Positions 16,734-25,154 of a DNA stretch of 64,000 bases are shown in pieces. The translations under genes were made by a program, and so were the position numbers. Within the stretch, counting starts at the first letter, position 1; each line of letters begins with the position of its first letter. The stretch lies in contig JAIUOB010000007.1 of the NCBI GenBank assembly GCA_020161135.1, positions 31,432 to 95,431 of the forward strand. Direction: 5' to 3'. This stretch comes from Gemmatimonadota bacterium. Lineage in GTDB: Bacteria; Gemmatimonadota; Gemmatimonadetes; Gemmatimonadales; Gemmatimonadaceae. Below the pieces are notes generated by a model. The model did no database searches and had not been told where the DNA came from. It saw nothing but the letters and a program-made list of their open reading frames with translations.

Positions 16734-19274
16734 TCAGCGCGTCCAGATGGCGATGAGGCCGCAGAAGGTGCGGGTCGACTCTCCACCTCCCCACAGGCCG
16801 ACCGAGTTGCTGCCCTGGGAGCTGAGGCCGAGTGGTATGGTGGCGGGCCCCGCGAACACCTCGATGCCTTCGATTTCGCCGGGCGCCGGCAAGAGCGCGA
16901 GGTTGAAGCGGGCATCGGGCATGACGCGTCCGTCGATGGCCACCCGCATCCAGCAGTCCAGCGTGCGCTCGCGCGTGGACTTCGCGTAGTACGAGCCGAG
17001 GCTGTCCACGATCAGGATCGAGCCCACGCGCGAGAGCATCTGCCACGCGCTCACCGGGTTGCGCTTTTCGATGTCTTCGCGGGAGAACGACGCGGACGCG
17101 AGGCCGCGCGCGCGGCGCGTGTGAAACTCGCTGTGGCGCACGTTGCGCTCGCGCAGCGCGACCACACGCACCGTGTCGAGCGAAGGCGCTGACACCGGGT
17201 CGAGGCCGACCGGCACCTCGTTGTGCCCGTCGGCCAGTTCGACGGTCACGGTGCCCTCCTGATAGCCGACGCGCCGCAGACGCACGGTCGCCGTGCCGCG
17301 CGGGAGCTCCTGCACGGGCGTGCGACCATCGCTGGTGGTGCGGAGGGCGAACGTCGGGCCGCCCAGCGGTTCCACTTCGGCCACGACATCGCGCAGCGGC
17401 TGGCCCTGCGCATCCAGGACGCGCAGCGTGAGCGCCGCGGTGACTGGGCGGCGCAGCGTGAGGTCGAGGGCCGCAAGCGGCGCGTCGGGCATGGTGAAGA
17501 CCGTGTCGCCCGCACTGATGCCTCCACTCCCGGTCGTGCTCTCCGCGTTCCCCGCCGCGTACACGACGAGCCGTTCGCCGACCGGGACGCCACAGAGGCG
17601 CCAGTGGCCCGTGCTGTCCGTGGGAATGCGTCGCGCGTCGTCATTGAGGATGACGCGTGCATCTCCGGGGCTGGCCTCGCCGTTGCGCACGGCGCGCACG
17701 CGCACGATGGCGCGTGGCACCGCGCGGCCGCGCGCATCGCGCACCTGACCGCGCAGGAGGGTGCGTGGCAGCGCCTGCGTCCCCGTGAGCGCGGCATCGC
17801 GGCAGACGGCGTCGACAAGTTGGCGGCTGTCCGGCAGGCGCCATTCGACCAGGCGCCCATCGGCATCGACCGGCACCACGCGCGCGTCGACGCGAACGCC
17901 CAGCGTGTCCATGAGCGCCGACGAGACAGCGAGGCGGTAGGTACCGGGGAGGATGGGCGCGAGGCGCAGCGTGCCGTCGGCGGCGGTACGCCACGCGTCA
18001 TCGGTGCCGTCCAGCGTGGCGCGCACGCCGGTGGGTGTGTGCAGGGGGTCGTCGCTGCGCGCCTGCACGACGAGTGCCGCGGCGTCGGTCTCGAAGAGCG
18101 TGGCGGTGCCGCGACGCACGCGCAGCACCTCGCCGCCGGTGACCTGCACGCCGGTGAGCGTGCGCGCGGTGGCGCGCACCACGATGCTGCGCCGCCCGAT
18201 GCTGGGCGCGCGTTCGGTCGCGTCGAGGATGGGCATGCGTACATGCCAGCGATGCACGATCCACTCGCCCGAGGCGATGCGTGCAAAGGTCACCTCGCCA
18301 CCGGGTTCCGCAGGCTGCGCGGCGGCCGGGAGCGCCGTGTAGCGGAAGTGGAGCCGCCGCAATTCGCTGCTCGCCCGATCGATCCACAGCACGCCTTCGA
18401 TGTCGCTGAAGGCGCCCTGCGCGCGTGCGGGGCGGAACGCGACGCCGATGAGGCCGGGTTCGCCGGCGGTGGGTGGTTCGAGGCGCACGCAGTGCGCGGC
18501 TGCAAACGACGCGGAGAGTAGCACGTCCGCGTCGGGCGCATAGAAGGTCGTGATGCCATCGGCGCCATCGACGACATAGCCGAATCGCGCGAGGGAGTCG
18601 GCGTCGCGACTGCGGAGGGCGCGTGCCGTGAGGCCCGTCCCGCGCGCGGTGCGCTGGTGCCGCACGGTGCGGCCATCGCTGTCCAACTCGCGCTCGTATT
18701 CGAGAAACTCCGTCACGAGCGGCGCGTCGCGGTCGCCGGGGGCCGCCTCACTGCGAAGCCGTGCCGAGAGGAGCGCCTTGCGGGCTTCCTCCCAGGCGGC
18801 CGCAACGACGGTGCCACCCGCCGCGCGCTGGCCGCACAAGTCGGCGCCCTGCACACTGACCGTCGGGAGCGTGACCGCAGCGCCCGAGAGGCGGAAGGTG
18901 ATGGGCTCGCGGCTGCCCGCGTCGCTCTCGCGTGCGGCGCCCGGTGCGAACGGCCCGAGCGTGGGTCCCGGCGAGGGCTCGCGCCCGACCTGCAGGGCGC
19001 GCAGTGTCCAGCGGGCGCTGGGTGTGGGGAGCGCGAGGCGGAACCCGCCGCGCGCGTCGGTGAGGGCGCGCGCCTCACGCGTGGAGCCCGACTCCTGTGC
19101 GACCACGAGCACGTACGGGGCGCCGCTCCCATCGTCGCGCAACACGGTTCCCAGCACCACGCGCTCGGCGATCGCGGGTGCGCGCGGCACATCGCCCTGC
19201 GCACCGAGGCCGCGCTGCGGGCTGGCCGCCGCCACAAGTACCGTGCAGAGCAGGAGGATGCGTCGCGGGCGCAT
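16734..19274 (-). CDS. Large secreted protein with carboxypeptidase-regulatory repeats and an orphan plug-like C-terminus
   Basis: 846 aa. Sec signal peptide (LLLCTVLVAAASPQRGLGAQ). Several immunoglobulin-like carboxypeptidase-regulatory (transthyretin-like) modules can be seen: residues about 35-90, 400-460, 500-590 and 620-690, each with the pattern GxVRDxxGxPVxxAxVxV. The last 130 residues resemble the start of a TonB plug (FSREDIEKRNPVSAWQMLSR and IEGIEVFAGPATIPL) but there is no barrel after it; the protein ends in FCGLIAIW. It is convergent with the haem receptor, 24 bases away. It probably sits in the periplasm or on the surface. A role as receptor partner or binding protein is speculation. 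Confidence 0.8.
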   Translation of the reverse strand: MRPRRILLLCTVLVAAASPQRGLGAQGDVPRAPAIAERVVLGTVLRDDGSGAPYVLVVAQESGSTREARALTDARGGFRLALPTPSARWTLRALQVGREPSPGPTLGPFAPGAARESDAGSREPITFRLSGAAVTLPTVSVQGADLCGQRAAGGTVVAAAWEEARKALLSARLRSEAAPGDRDAPLVTEFLEYERELDSDGRTVRHQRTARGTGLTARALRSRDADSLARFGYVVDGADGITTFYAPDADVLLSASFAAAHCVRLEPPTAGEPGLIGVAFRPARAQGAFSDIEGVLWIDRASSELRRLHFRYTALPAAAQPAEPGGEVTFARIASGEWIVHRWHVRMPILDATERAPSIGRRSIVVRATARTLTGVQVTGGEVLRVRRGTATLFETDAAALVVQARSDDPLHTPTGVRATLDGTDDAWRTAADGTLRLAPILPGTYRLAVSSALMDTLGVRVDARVVPVDADGRLVEWRLPDSRQLVDAVCRDAALTGTQALPRTLLRGQVRDARGRAVPRAIVRVRAVRNGEASPGDARVILNDDARRIPTDSTGHWRLCGVPVGERLVVYAAGNAESTTGSGGISAGDTVFTMPDAPLAALDLTLRRPVTAALTLRVLDAQGQPLRDVVAEVEPLGGPTFALRTTSDGRTPVQELPRGTATVRLRRVGYQEGTVTVELADGHNEVPVGLDPVSAPSLDTVRVVALRERNVRHSEFHTRRARGLASASFSREDIEKRNPVSAWQMLSRVGSILIVDSLGSYYAKSTRERTLDCWMRVAIDGRVMPDARFNLALLPAPGEIEGIEVFAGPATIPLGLSSQGSNSVGLWGGGESTRTFCGLIAIWTR

Positions 19275-19336
19275 GCTCTACGTTTCAGCGCCTCACGGAA
19301 AAGGGCAAGCGTGGGACGGAACCGCTCGCCTGCGGA

Positions 19337-21184
19337 TCAGTCGAGCGCGTGCGGGCCGCTCGCTGTGGCCGACAGCAGCGCGCGCGCCGCCGCTTCCGGG
19401 AACTCGTGGACGGGGATGTCGTACCACGCGCCACTGGTGCCGGCCTGATCCAGGTGCCGAAGTCGTACGACGTGCGCCGTGTGCGCTTCATCGATGTGTC
19501 CTTCGAAGTCCGAGACGGTACCCGTGCGTCGGTGGCGCAGCTGCACGCGACGGAGCGACATGCCGTCGACTGCCGTCGTGTCGGCCTGTGCGTACACGTC
19601 CCACACGGCGACCGGCGACGCGGGGAGCCCGGACTCGATGAGTGCGATCGCGGCGGCGGCGGCCGCGACGACCGGTGCGCGCGCCGGCATGGCATCGCGG
19701 ACGAACACATCCGCGGCGCTCGGTGCGCCCGGGGCGCCGTTCGTGGCGTCGGCGAGCCGTTCCACGAACTCGGGCAGGAGACGCGAACCGGCGCCGCCCA
19801 GCTCGAGCGCGCGGGCCGCGTAGCGCAACACCTGACGCACCTCGATGCGATCGACCTCATCGAAGAACCAGGCGCACGACGTGAAGGTGCGCAACGAGGC
19901 GCGCGCCCCCTCGAGCAGTTCGCGGGCCCGCGCCACCTGCGCATCGGTCGCCTGGGGCGGCAGGGCGGCGCGTGCGAACGCCTCGAGTGGGGCGCCGTCA
20001 CGCGCGACGACCGCGCCGTACGCATCGCGCACGTCCCACGGATCGTCGGTGAAGAGGGCGCGGCCGTCACGTTCGAATGCGGCCTCGTGCTGCGCGGCGA
20101 GCCACGTGAGCGCTTCCCGCAGCGGGCCGCGCCACTGCTGCGCCGGCGGCTTGCTGCCGTCGAGCCGGCACCCGCAGTTGCTGCGCCACCGCTCGACGCC
20201 ATGGGCACAGCTCCACGCGCTGGGCGAGACGAGGCGCACGTCGGTCACCGGCGGAGTGTGCGCCACCAGCGCGGCCGTGTTCAGTAGCCGACGCCCCGGC
20301 GTGCGTGCCACGAGCGCCAGTGCCTCCGCGAGCGCGACCTCACCGCCCCGGTGATGATGTCCGAAGGTCTCACCGTCGGTGGCGAGGGTGACGCAGCGCG
20401 CGAGCGGCCCGGCCGCTGATTCGTGCGACGTGCGGTCGGCATCACCCGGGAGGGCGCCGGCCAGCCGCTGCGCGAGCGCGCGCGGGTCGCGCAGGAGTCC
20501 GCCGAAGGCCACGTCGCCGGCCACGGCGCCGTCGTACGGCACGATGATGAGCTCGCGGCCGCGCGCGCCGCGCCAGCGTACCGGCAGTCCGCGTCCGTCG
20601 TGTCCCTCGACCTGATACGGCGCGAGGATCGTGAACCGGATGCCCGCCGCCGCGACGGCGTCGAGCGTGTCCTCGTCGGCCGCGCACTCGGGGAGCCAGA
20701 GCCCTTCGGGATCCCGCCCGAAGCGCTGCCGGAAGTCGCGAATGCCCCACCGCAATTCAGTGGAGCGATCGCGCGGGGAGGCGAGCGGGAGGATGACGTG
20801 ATGGTACGGCGCGGCGATGGCGTTGCCGTGCCCCCAGCGCGCCACGCTCGCGGCATCGCCCTGCTGCATGGCGCGCAGCGTGTCGGGGGCGTTGCCGTCG
20901 AGCCATTCGCAGAGCGTCGCGCCGACATCGAACGAGCACCACGCATAGAGATTGACCACGCGCGCGATGCCGGCCGTGGCGTCGGCGTCATCACGGCGTG
21001 CGCGCGGATCGCGCCGGTACGTGGTGGCGGCGGCGAGCCGGGCGTAGCACTCGCGGTCGATGCGCGCGTTCCAGTCATGGTCGGGCGCGGCCGACGGCTC
21101 CACGCGCACCGCCTCCATCCACGGATCCTCGCGGGGCGGCTGGTACAGGTGCTGATGGACGATGATGCCGTGCGCGGCACTCAT
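19337..21184 (-). CDS. Glycoside hydrolase family 57 (DUF3536-type)
   Basis: 615 aa cytoplasmic alpha-glucan-acting enzyme of the GH57 family (alpha-amylase, 4-alpha-glucanotransferase or branching activities). Visible are the N-terminal block VHQHLYQPPREDPW, the probable nucleophile Glu in LWLPECAADEDT near residue 200, and the acid Asp in TLATDGETFGHHHRGGE near 270, followed by the DUF3536 helical C-terminal region. It is the third gene of a minus-strand glycogen operon behind a phosphorylase and glycogen synthase, which supports a role in glycogen branching or remodelling. The exact reaction cannot be told from sequence. Confidence 0.88.
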   Translation of the reverse strand: MSAAHGIIVHQHLYQPPREDPWMEAVRVEPSAAPDHDWNARIDRECYARLAAATTYRRDPRARRDDADATAGIARVVNLYAWCSFDVGATLCEWLDGNAPDTLRAMQQGDAASVARWGHGNAIAAPYHHVILPLASPRDRSTELRWGIRDFRQRFGRDPEGLWLPECAADEDTLDAVAAAGIRFTILAPYQVEGHDGRGLPVRWRGARGRELIIVPYDGAVAGDVAFGGLLRDPRALAQRLAGALPGDADRTSHESAAGPLARCVTLATDGETFGHHHRGGEVALAEALALVARTPGRRLLNTAALVAHTPPVTDVRLVSPSAWSCAHGVERWRSNCGCRLDGSKPPAQQWRGPLREALTWLAAQHEAAFERDGRALFTDDPWDVRDAYGAVVARDGAPLEAFARAALPPQATDAQVARARELLEGARASLRTFTSCAWFFDEVDRIEVRQVLRYAARALELGGAGSRLLPEFVERLADATNGAPGAPSAADVFVRDAMPARAPVVAAAAAAIALIESGLPASPVAVWDVYAQADTTAVDGMSLRRVQLRHRRTGTVSDFEGHIDEAHTAHVVRLRHLDQAGTSGAWYDIPVHEFPEAAARALLSATASGPHALD

Positions 21185-21266
21185 GCGCTCACGCCCCGCT
21201 CGACGCGCGGCTCACGCGCTTCTCACTCGCTGCGCATGCGCGCATCCCCTACGCATCCCTCACGCA

Positions 21267-22775
21267 TCACTCGCGGTCGCGTGCGATGCCGATGGCGCGG
21301 CGGTACACGTCGGCGTAGCGCTCGGCCGCGATGCCCCAGCTGAAATCCCGTCGCATCGCCGTCTGCATGCGCGGGGTCCACTGCGCGGGGTCGGCAAAGC
21401 GGGCCAGCGCACGGGCGATGCCCCAGTCGAGCGCGCCCGGCTTGAACTCGTCGAAGAGGAAGCCACCGGCGTCGTCCTCGACGGTGTCGGCAATGCCACC
21501 GACGCGCCGCCCGATGGGAAGCGCGCCGTAGCGCTGGGCGCGGAGCTGCGTGAGGCCGCACGGTTCGTACTGCGACGGCATGAGGAACAGGTCGGCGCCG
21601 GCCATCAGCCGATGCTCGAGGCGGTCGGTGAAGGCGAGTTGCACGCCGACGTGCCGCGGCCGCGCCTTGGCGAGCGCCAGCAGCGCCTGCTCGAGGCGTG
21701 CCTCACCACTGCCCAGGAAGACGAACTGCGCATCCAGCGTCCACACCTGGTGGGACGCGAGGATGAGGTCGAGCCCCTTCTGCGCCACCATGCGCCCGGT
21801 GAAGCCGAACAGCGGCGTGCGCTTGCGTTGCGGCAGGCCGAACAGCCGCTGCAGGGCCGACTTGCAGCGTGCCTTGCCGGAGAGATCGTCGACGCTGTAG
21901 CGCGCAGTGATGTGCGGGTCGGTGGACGGATCCCACACCGCCTGGTCGATGCCGTTGGCGATGCCGGTGAAGCGGTTGCCGAGATACTGGAAGGTCTCGT
22001 GCAGCCCGAAGCCGCCGCCGGCCGTACGCAGCTCGAGAGCGTGCGTCGGGCTGACGGTGACGACCATGTCCGCGAAGGTCAGCCCGCCCTTGAGGAAGTT
22101 GAGGCGGCCGTACCACTCGAGATAGCGCCAGTCGAAGAGTTCCGGCGGAATGCCGCACTCCCCCATCATCGACGCGGGGAAGTGTCCCTGATACCCGGCG
22201 TTGTGCACCGACAGCACGGTGGGCGTGCCGCGGTAGCGCGCCCGGAGCTCGTCGTACGTACGCATGTAGACCAGCGCGAGCGCCGTGTGCCAGTCGTGCG
22301 CGTGCACGAGCACCGGTCCCACGATGAGGCGCGGGATGGCATCGAGCACCGCGCGCGAGAAGAGCGCGAAGCGCCGTGCGTTGTCGGCATAGTCGCGGCC
22401 GCCCTCGCCGTAGAGCCCTGCGCGCGCAAACGCACCCGGAATGTCGACGAACACGACCTTGGGCCCGGCGGGCGGATGCACCTCGCGGAAGAAGCGCACC
22501 TCCTCGGTGCGAAAGCCGAGGTCGACGTCGATGGGGCGGCCGATCGGCGCGAGATCGGGCGCGTGGTCGCGCACGCCGCGATAGAGCGGCAGGAACACCA
22601 CGACATTCGCACCCCCCGCCACCTGATTGGTCGCGAGGCCCATCACCGCCTCCGCCAGTCCGCCGCTGCGCGCGAACGGATGGTACTCGGCGGTGAGATG
22701 GACGATCGTGGGCGCCCCGTGCTCCGGGACACGCACGAGCGGCGACCCGAAGCTCGGGGTGGGCAGGGCAGTCAC
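21267..22775 (-). CDS. glgA: Glycogen synthase (GT5)
   Basis: 502 aa. Transfers glucose from a nucleotide sugar to the non-reducing end of alpha-1,4-glucan. The N-terminal donor-binding motif reads RSGGLAEAV where E. coli has KVGGLADVV, and the C-terminal GT-B motif YEPCGLTQLRAQRYGALPIG with the catalytic Glu is intact, as is GRMVAQKGLDLI. The GTG at 22775 lies 12 bases past the phosphorylase stop; a longer frame to 22850 overlaps that gene and adds nothing recognisable. With GH57 downstream it forms a glycogen-turnover operon. No ADP-glucose pyrophosphorylase is nearby, so donor supply is encoded elsewhere. Confidence 0.93.
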   Translation of the reverse strand: MTALPTPSFGSPLVRVPEHGAPTIVHLTAEYHPFARSGGLAEAVMGLATNQVAGGANVVVFLPLYRGVRDHAPDLAPIGRPIDVDLGFRTEEVRFFREVHPPAGPKVVFVDIPGAFARAGLYGEGGRDYADNARRFALFSRAVLDAIPRLIVGPVLVHAHDWHTALALVYMRTYDELRARYRGTPTVLSVHNAGYQGHFPASMMGECGIPPELFDWRYLEWYGRLNFLKGGLTFADMVVTVSPTHALELRTAGGGFGLHETFQYLGNRFTGIANGIDQAVWDPSTDPHITARYSVDDLSGKARCKSALQRLFGLPQRKRTPLFGFTGRMVAQKGLDLILASHQVWTLDAQFVFLGSGEARLEQALLALAKARPRHVGVQLAFTDRLEHRLMAGADLFLMPSQYEPCGLTQLRAQRYGALPIGRRVGGIADTVEDDAGGFLFDEFKPGALDWGIARALARFADPAQWTPRMQTAMRRDFSWGIAAERYADVYRRAIGIARDRE

Positions 22776-22788
22776 GTCGGGGATCGGC

Positions 22789-24963
22789 TCAGCCGGTCGG
22801 TGGATCGTCGGGCAGTGCGTCGCCGAGGATCGACGGCGCGTAGTACGCACGGGCGTACTGCTCGACCATGCGGCGCGCCGTGAACTGCTGGCCGGCCACG
22901 CGGATTGCGTGCTTCATCGTGGTGAGCCAGCGCCGCGGCAGTTCGTTGCGGTCGTGATCGTAGTAGCGCGGCACGACCTCCTGTTCGAGGAGTGTGTACA
23001 GGCGCTCGGCCGTGCGATCGCCCGCGTCGTCGTCCACCTCGGGCTCGATGGACCAGCCATTCGTGCCGTCATACCCCTCCTCCCACCAGCCGTCGACGGT
23101 CGAGAGCTGCGGCACACCATTGAGCGCGGCCTTCATGCCGCTGGTGCCCGACGCCTCGAGCGGGACGCGCGGCAGGTTCATCCAGAGGTCCACACCCTGC
23201 ACGAGCAGGTGTGCGAGGTGCATGCCGTAGTCCTCGACGAACGCGACGCGCCCCTCGAAGCGCGGGTCGCGCGTGAACTGGTAGACGCTCTGCAGCACCT
23301 GCTTCCCCGGCGTGTCGGCCGGATGCGCCTTGCCGGCGAAGACGATCTGCACGGGGCGCGCGCTGTTGGTGACGAGCCGCGCGAGGCGCTCGACGTCGCG
23401 GAAGATGAGGCTTGCGCGCTTGTAGGTCGCGAAGCGTCGCGCGAAGCCGATGGTGAGCGCGCTCGGGTCGAGCAGGGTGCCGGCACCGACGAGCTGCTGC
23501 ACCTCCATGGAGCCACGCGCGAACGCTCGGCGCGCCTCCTCGCGCATCTGCCGCATGAGCGTGTGCTTGAGGCGCATGTGCGTGTACCACAGGCGTTCGT
23601 CGTCGAGCGTGAGCACCTGCTCCCAGAGGGCGGGATCGTTGCTGTAGCCCCACGCCGGCCCGAGGTGCTCGTCGAGCAGCTTCATGACGGGGTTCGACAT
23701 CCACGTCGCGAGGTGCACGCCGTTCGTGACATGGCCCACGGGCACCTGGTCCGCCGCGCGTCCGGGCCAGAGCGCCTGGCTCATGTCGCGGGTCACGATG
23801 CCGTGTCGGCGCGAGACCGCGTTCACGCGACGCGACAGGCGAATGGACGCGGCGGTCATGTGGTACACCGACGCGCCGGAGCCGGGGTTGTAGCCGATGC
23901 GGAGGAACGTCTCGGCGTCGATGCCCATCTCGGTCCACACCCCGTCGGCACACTGCAGCACCTCCTGCACGCCGAAGTGATCGTGGCCGGCCGGGACCGG
24001 GGTGTGCGTGGTGAAGACGCTCGCGTTGCGCACGCTCCGCACCGCCTCGGTGTACGACATGCCCTGCGTGCACAGTTCGCGGACCCGCTCGACCATCATG
24101 AAGGCTGCGTGCCCCTCGTTGGCGTGCCAGGCTGCGGGTGCGATGCCGAGCGCGCGCAGTGCGCGCACCCCGCCAACGCCGAGCAGCCATTCCTGTCGCA
24201 GCCGCATGGCGGGGCCACCCGAGTAGAGCTTCGAGAGGAGCGGACGGTCGTCCGGATGGTTGCTCTCGAGGTCGGAGTCCAGCAGGTACACCGGCACGCG
24301 GCCGACCTGCATGGTCCAGACACGGATGTTGATGTCGCGCCCGAACGTGCGGACGGTGACGAGGTGCGGCGCGCCGTCCTTGCCTGGGAGCGGCCGAATG
24401 GGCACGGCCCCGAAGTCGATGCGCGCGTCGGAATCCTCCTGCCAGCCGTCGACGCGGATGCGCTGATCGAAGTAGCCGTTGCGGTAGAGGATGCCGACGG
24501 CGACCAGCGGGATGCCGAGGTCGGACGCCGTCTTGAGATGGTCACCCGCCAGCACGCCGAGTCCACCGGAATAGATGGGCACCGAGTTGTGGATGCCGAA
24601 CTCCGCGCAGAAGTACGCGACGGTGCGGCCGCGGAGTTCGGGAAAGGTTCGGGTGTACCACGTGTGCTCATCCGATCGCTCGGCGGCAAGCCACTGCATC
24701 GCGCGATCGTAGCGGGCGCAGAACGTCGGGTCGCTGGCCAGTTCCTGCAGGCGCGCCGGTGCGACGGTCTGCAGCATGCGGATGGGATTGTGGCGCAGGC
24801 GATGCCAGAGACCGTCGTCGATGGCGCGGAAGAGCATGCGCGCCTCGCGGTTCCAGCTCCACGCGAGGTTGCGCGCGAGCTGGGCGAGCCCCTCGAGTCG
24901 CGCGGGAAGGCGCGGCGTGTCCGGGGTGGAGGGTGCCGACGGGGTCTCAACGGGTGCGGTCAT
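22789..24963 (-). CDS. glgP: Alpha-glucan (glycogen) phosphorylase, GT35
   Basis: 724 aa. Releases glucose-1-phosphate from glycogen with phosphate and PLP. Residues about 20-130 are the DUF3417 N-terminal domain of the shorter alpha-glucan phosphorylase class (LARNLAWSWNREARMLF). Catalytic-domain blocks follow: YFCAEFGIHNSVPIYSGGLG, HTPVPAGHD and the PLP-lysine motif GTSGMKAALNG within EASGTSGMKA. ATG 24963 opens the minus-strand operon glgP-glgA-GH57; thrA is divergent across a 190-base gap (24964-25154) in which no clear promoter was recognised. The symbol follows function; the domain layout is not that of E. coli GlgP. Confidence 0.93.
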   Translation of the reverse strand: MTAPVETPSAPSTPDTPRLPARLEGLAQLARNLAWSWNREARMLFRAIDDGLWHRLRHNPIRMLQTVAPARLQELASDPTFCARYDRAMQWLAAERSDEHTWYTRTFPELRGRTVAYFCAEFGIHNSVPIYSGGLGVLAGDHLKTASDLGIPLVAVGILYRNGYFDQRIRVDGWQEDSDARIDFGAVPIRPLPGKDGAPHLVTVRTFGRDINIRVWTMQVGRVPVYLLDSDLESNHPDDRPLLSKLYSGGPAMRLRQEWLLGVGGVRALRALGIAPAAWHANEGHAAFMMVERVRELCTQGMSYTEAVRSVRNASVFTTHTPVPAGHDHFGVQEVLQCADGVWTEMGIDAETFLRIGYNPGSGASVYHMTAASIRLSRRVNAVSRRHGIVTRDMSQALWPGRAADQVPVGHVTNGVHLATWMSNPVMKLLDEHLGPAWGYSNDPALWEQVLTLDDERLWYTHMRLKHTLMRQMREEARRAFARGSMEVQQLVGAGTLLDPSALTIGFARRFATYKRASLIFRDVERLARLVTNSARPVQIVFAGKAHPADTPGKQVLQSVYQFTRDPRFEGRVAFVEDYGMHLAHLLVQGVDLWMNLPRVPLEASGTSGMKAALNGVPQLSTVDGWWEEGYDGTNGWSIEPEVDDDAGDRTAERLYTLLEQEVVPRYYDHDRNELPRRWLTTMKHAIRVAGQQFTARRMVEQYARAYYAPSILGDALPDDPPTG

Positions 24964-25154
24964 ATCGCCTGGACGGTGTCGCGAAGTCGAGGGTCGGCCG
25001 GTCGAGGCCGCCCACCTCGCGAAAGGTAGGGGGGCGACCGGCGGTTAGGGACGGGTGTGGACAGCACAGACGGGCGGGACTAGTCTGCGAAATTCCGACT
25101 CTGGGCCCGCTGTGGCAGACCGCCAGCGTGCCGTTCTCGTCACGTCACTTTCGC

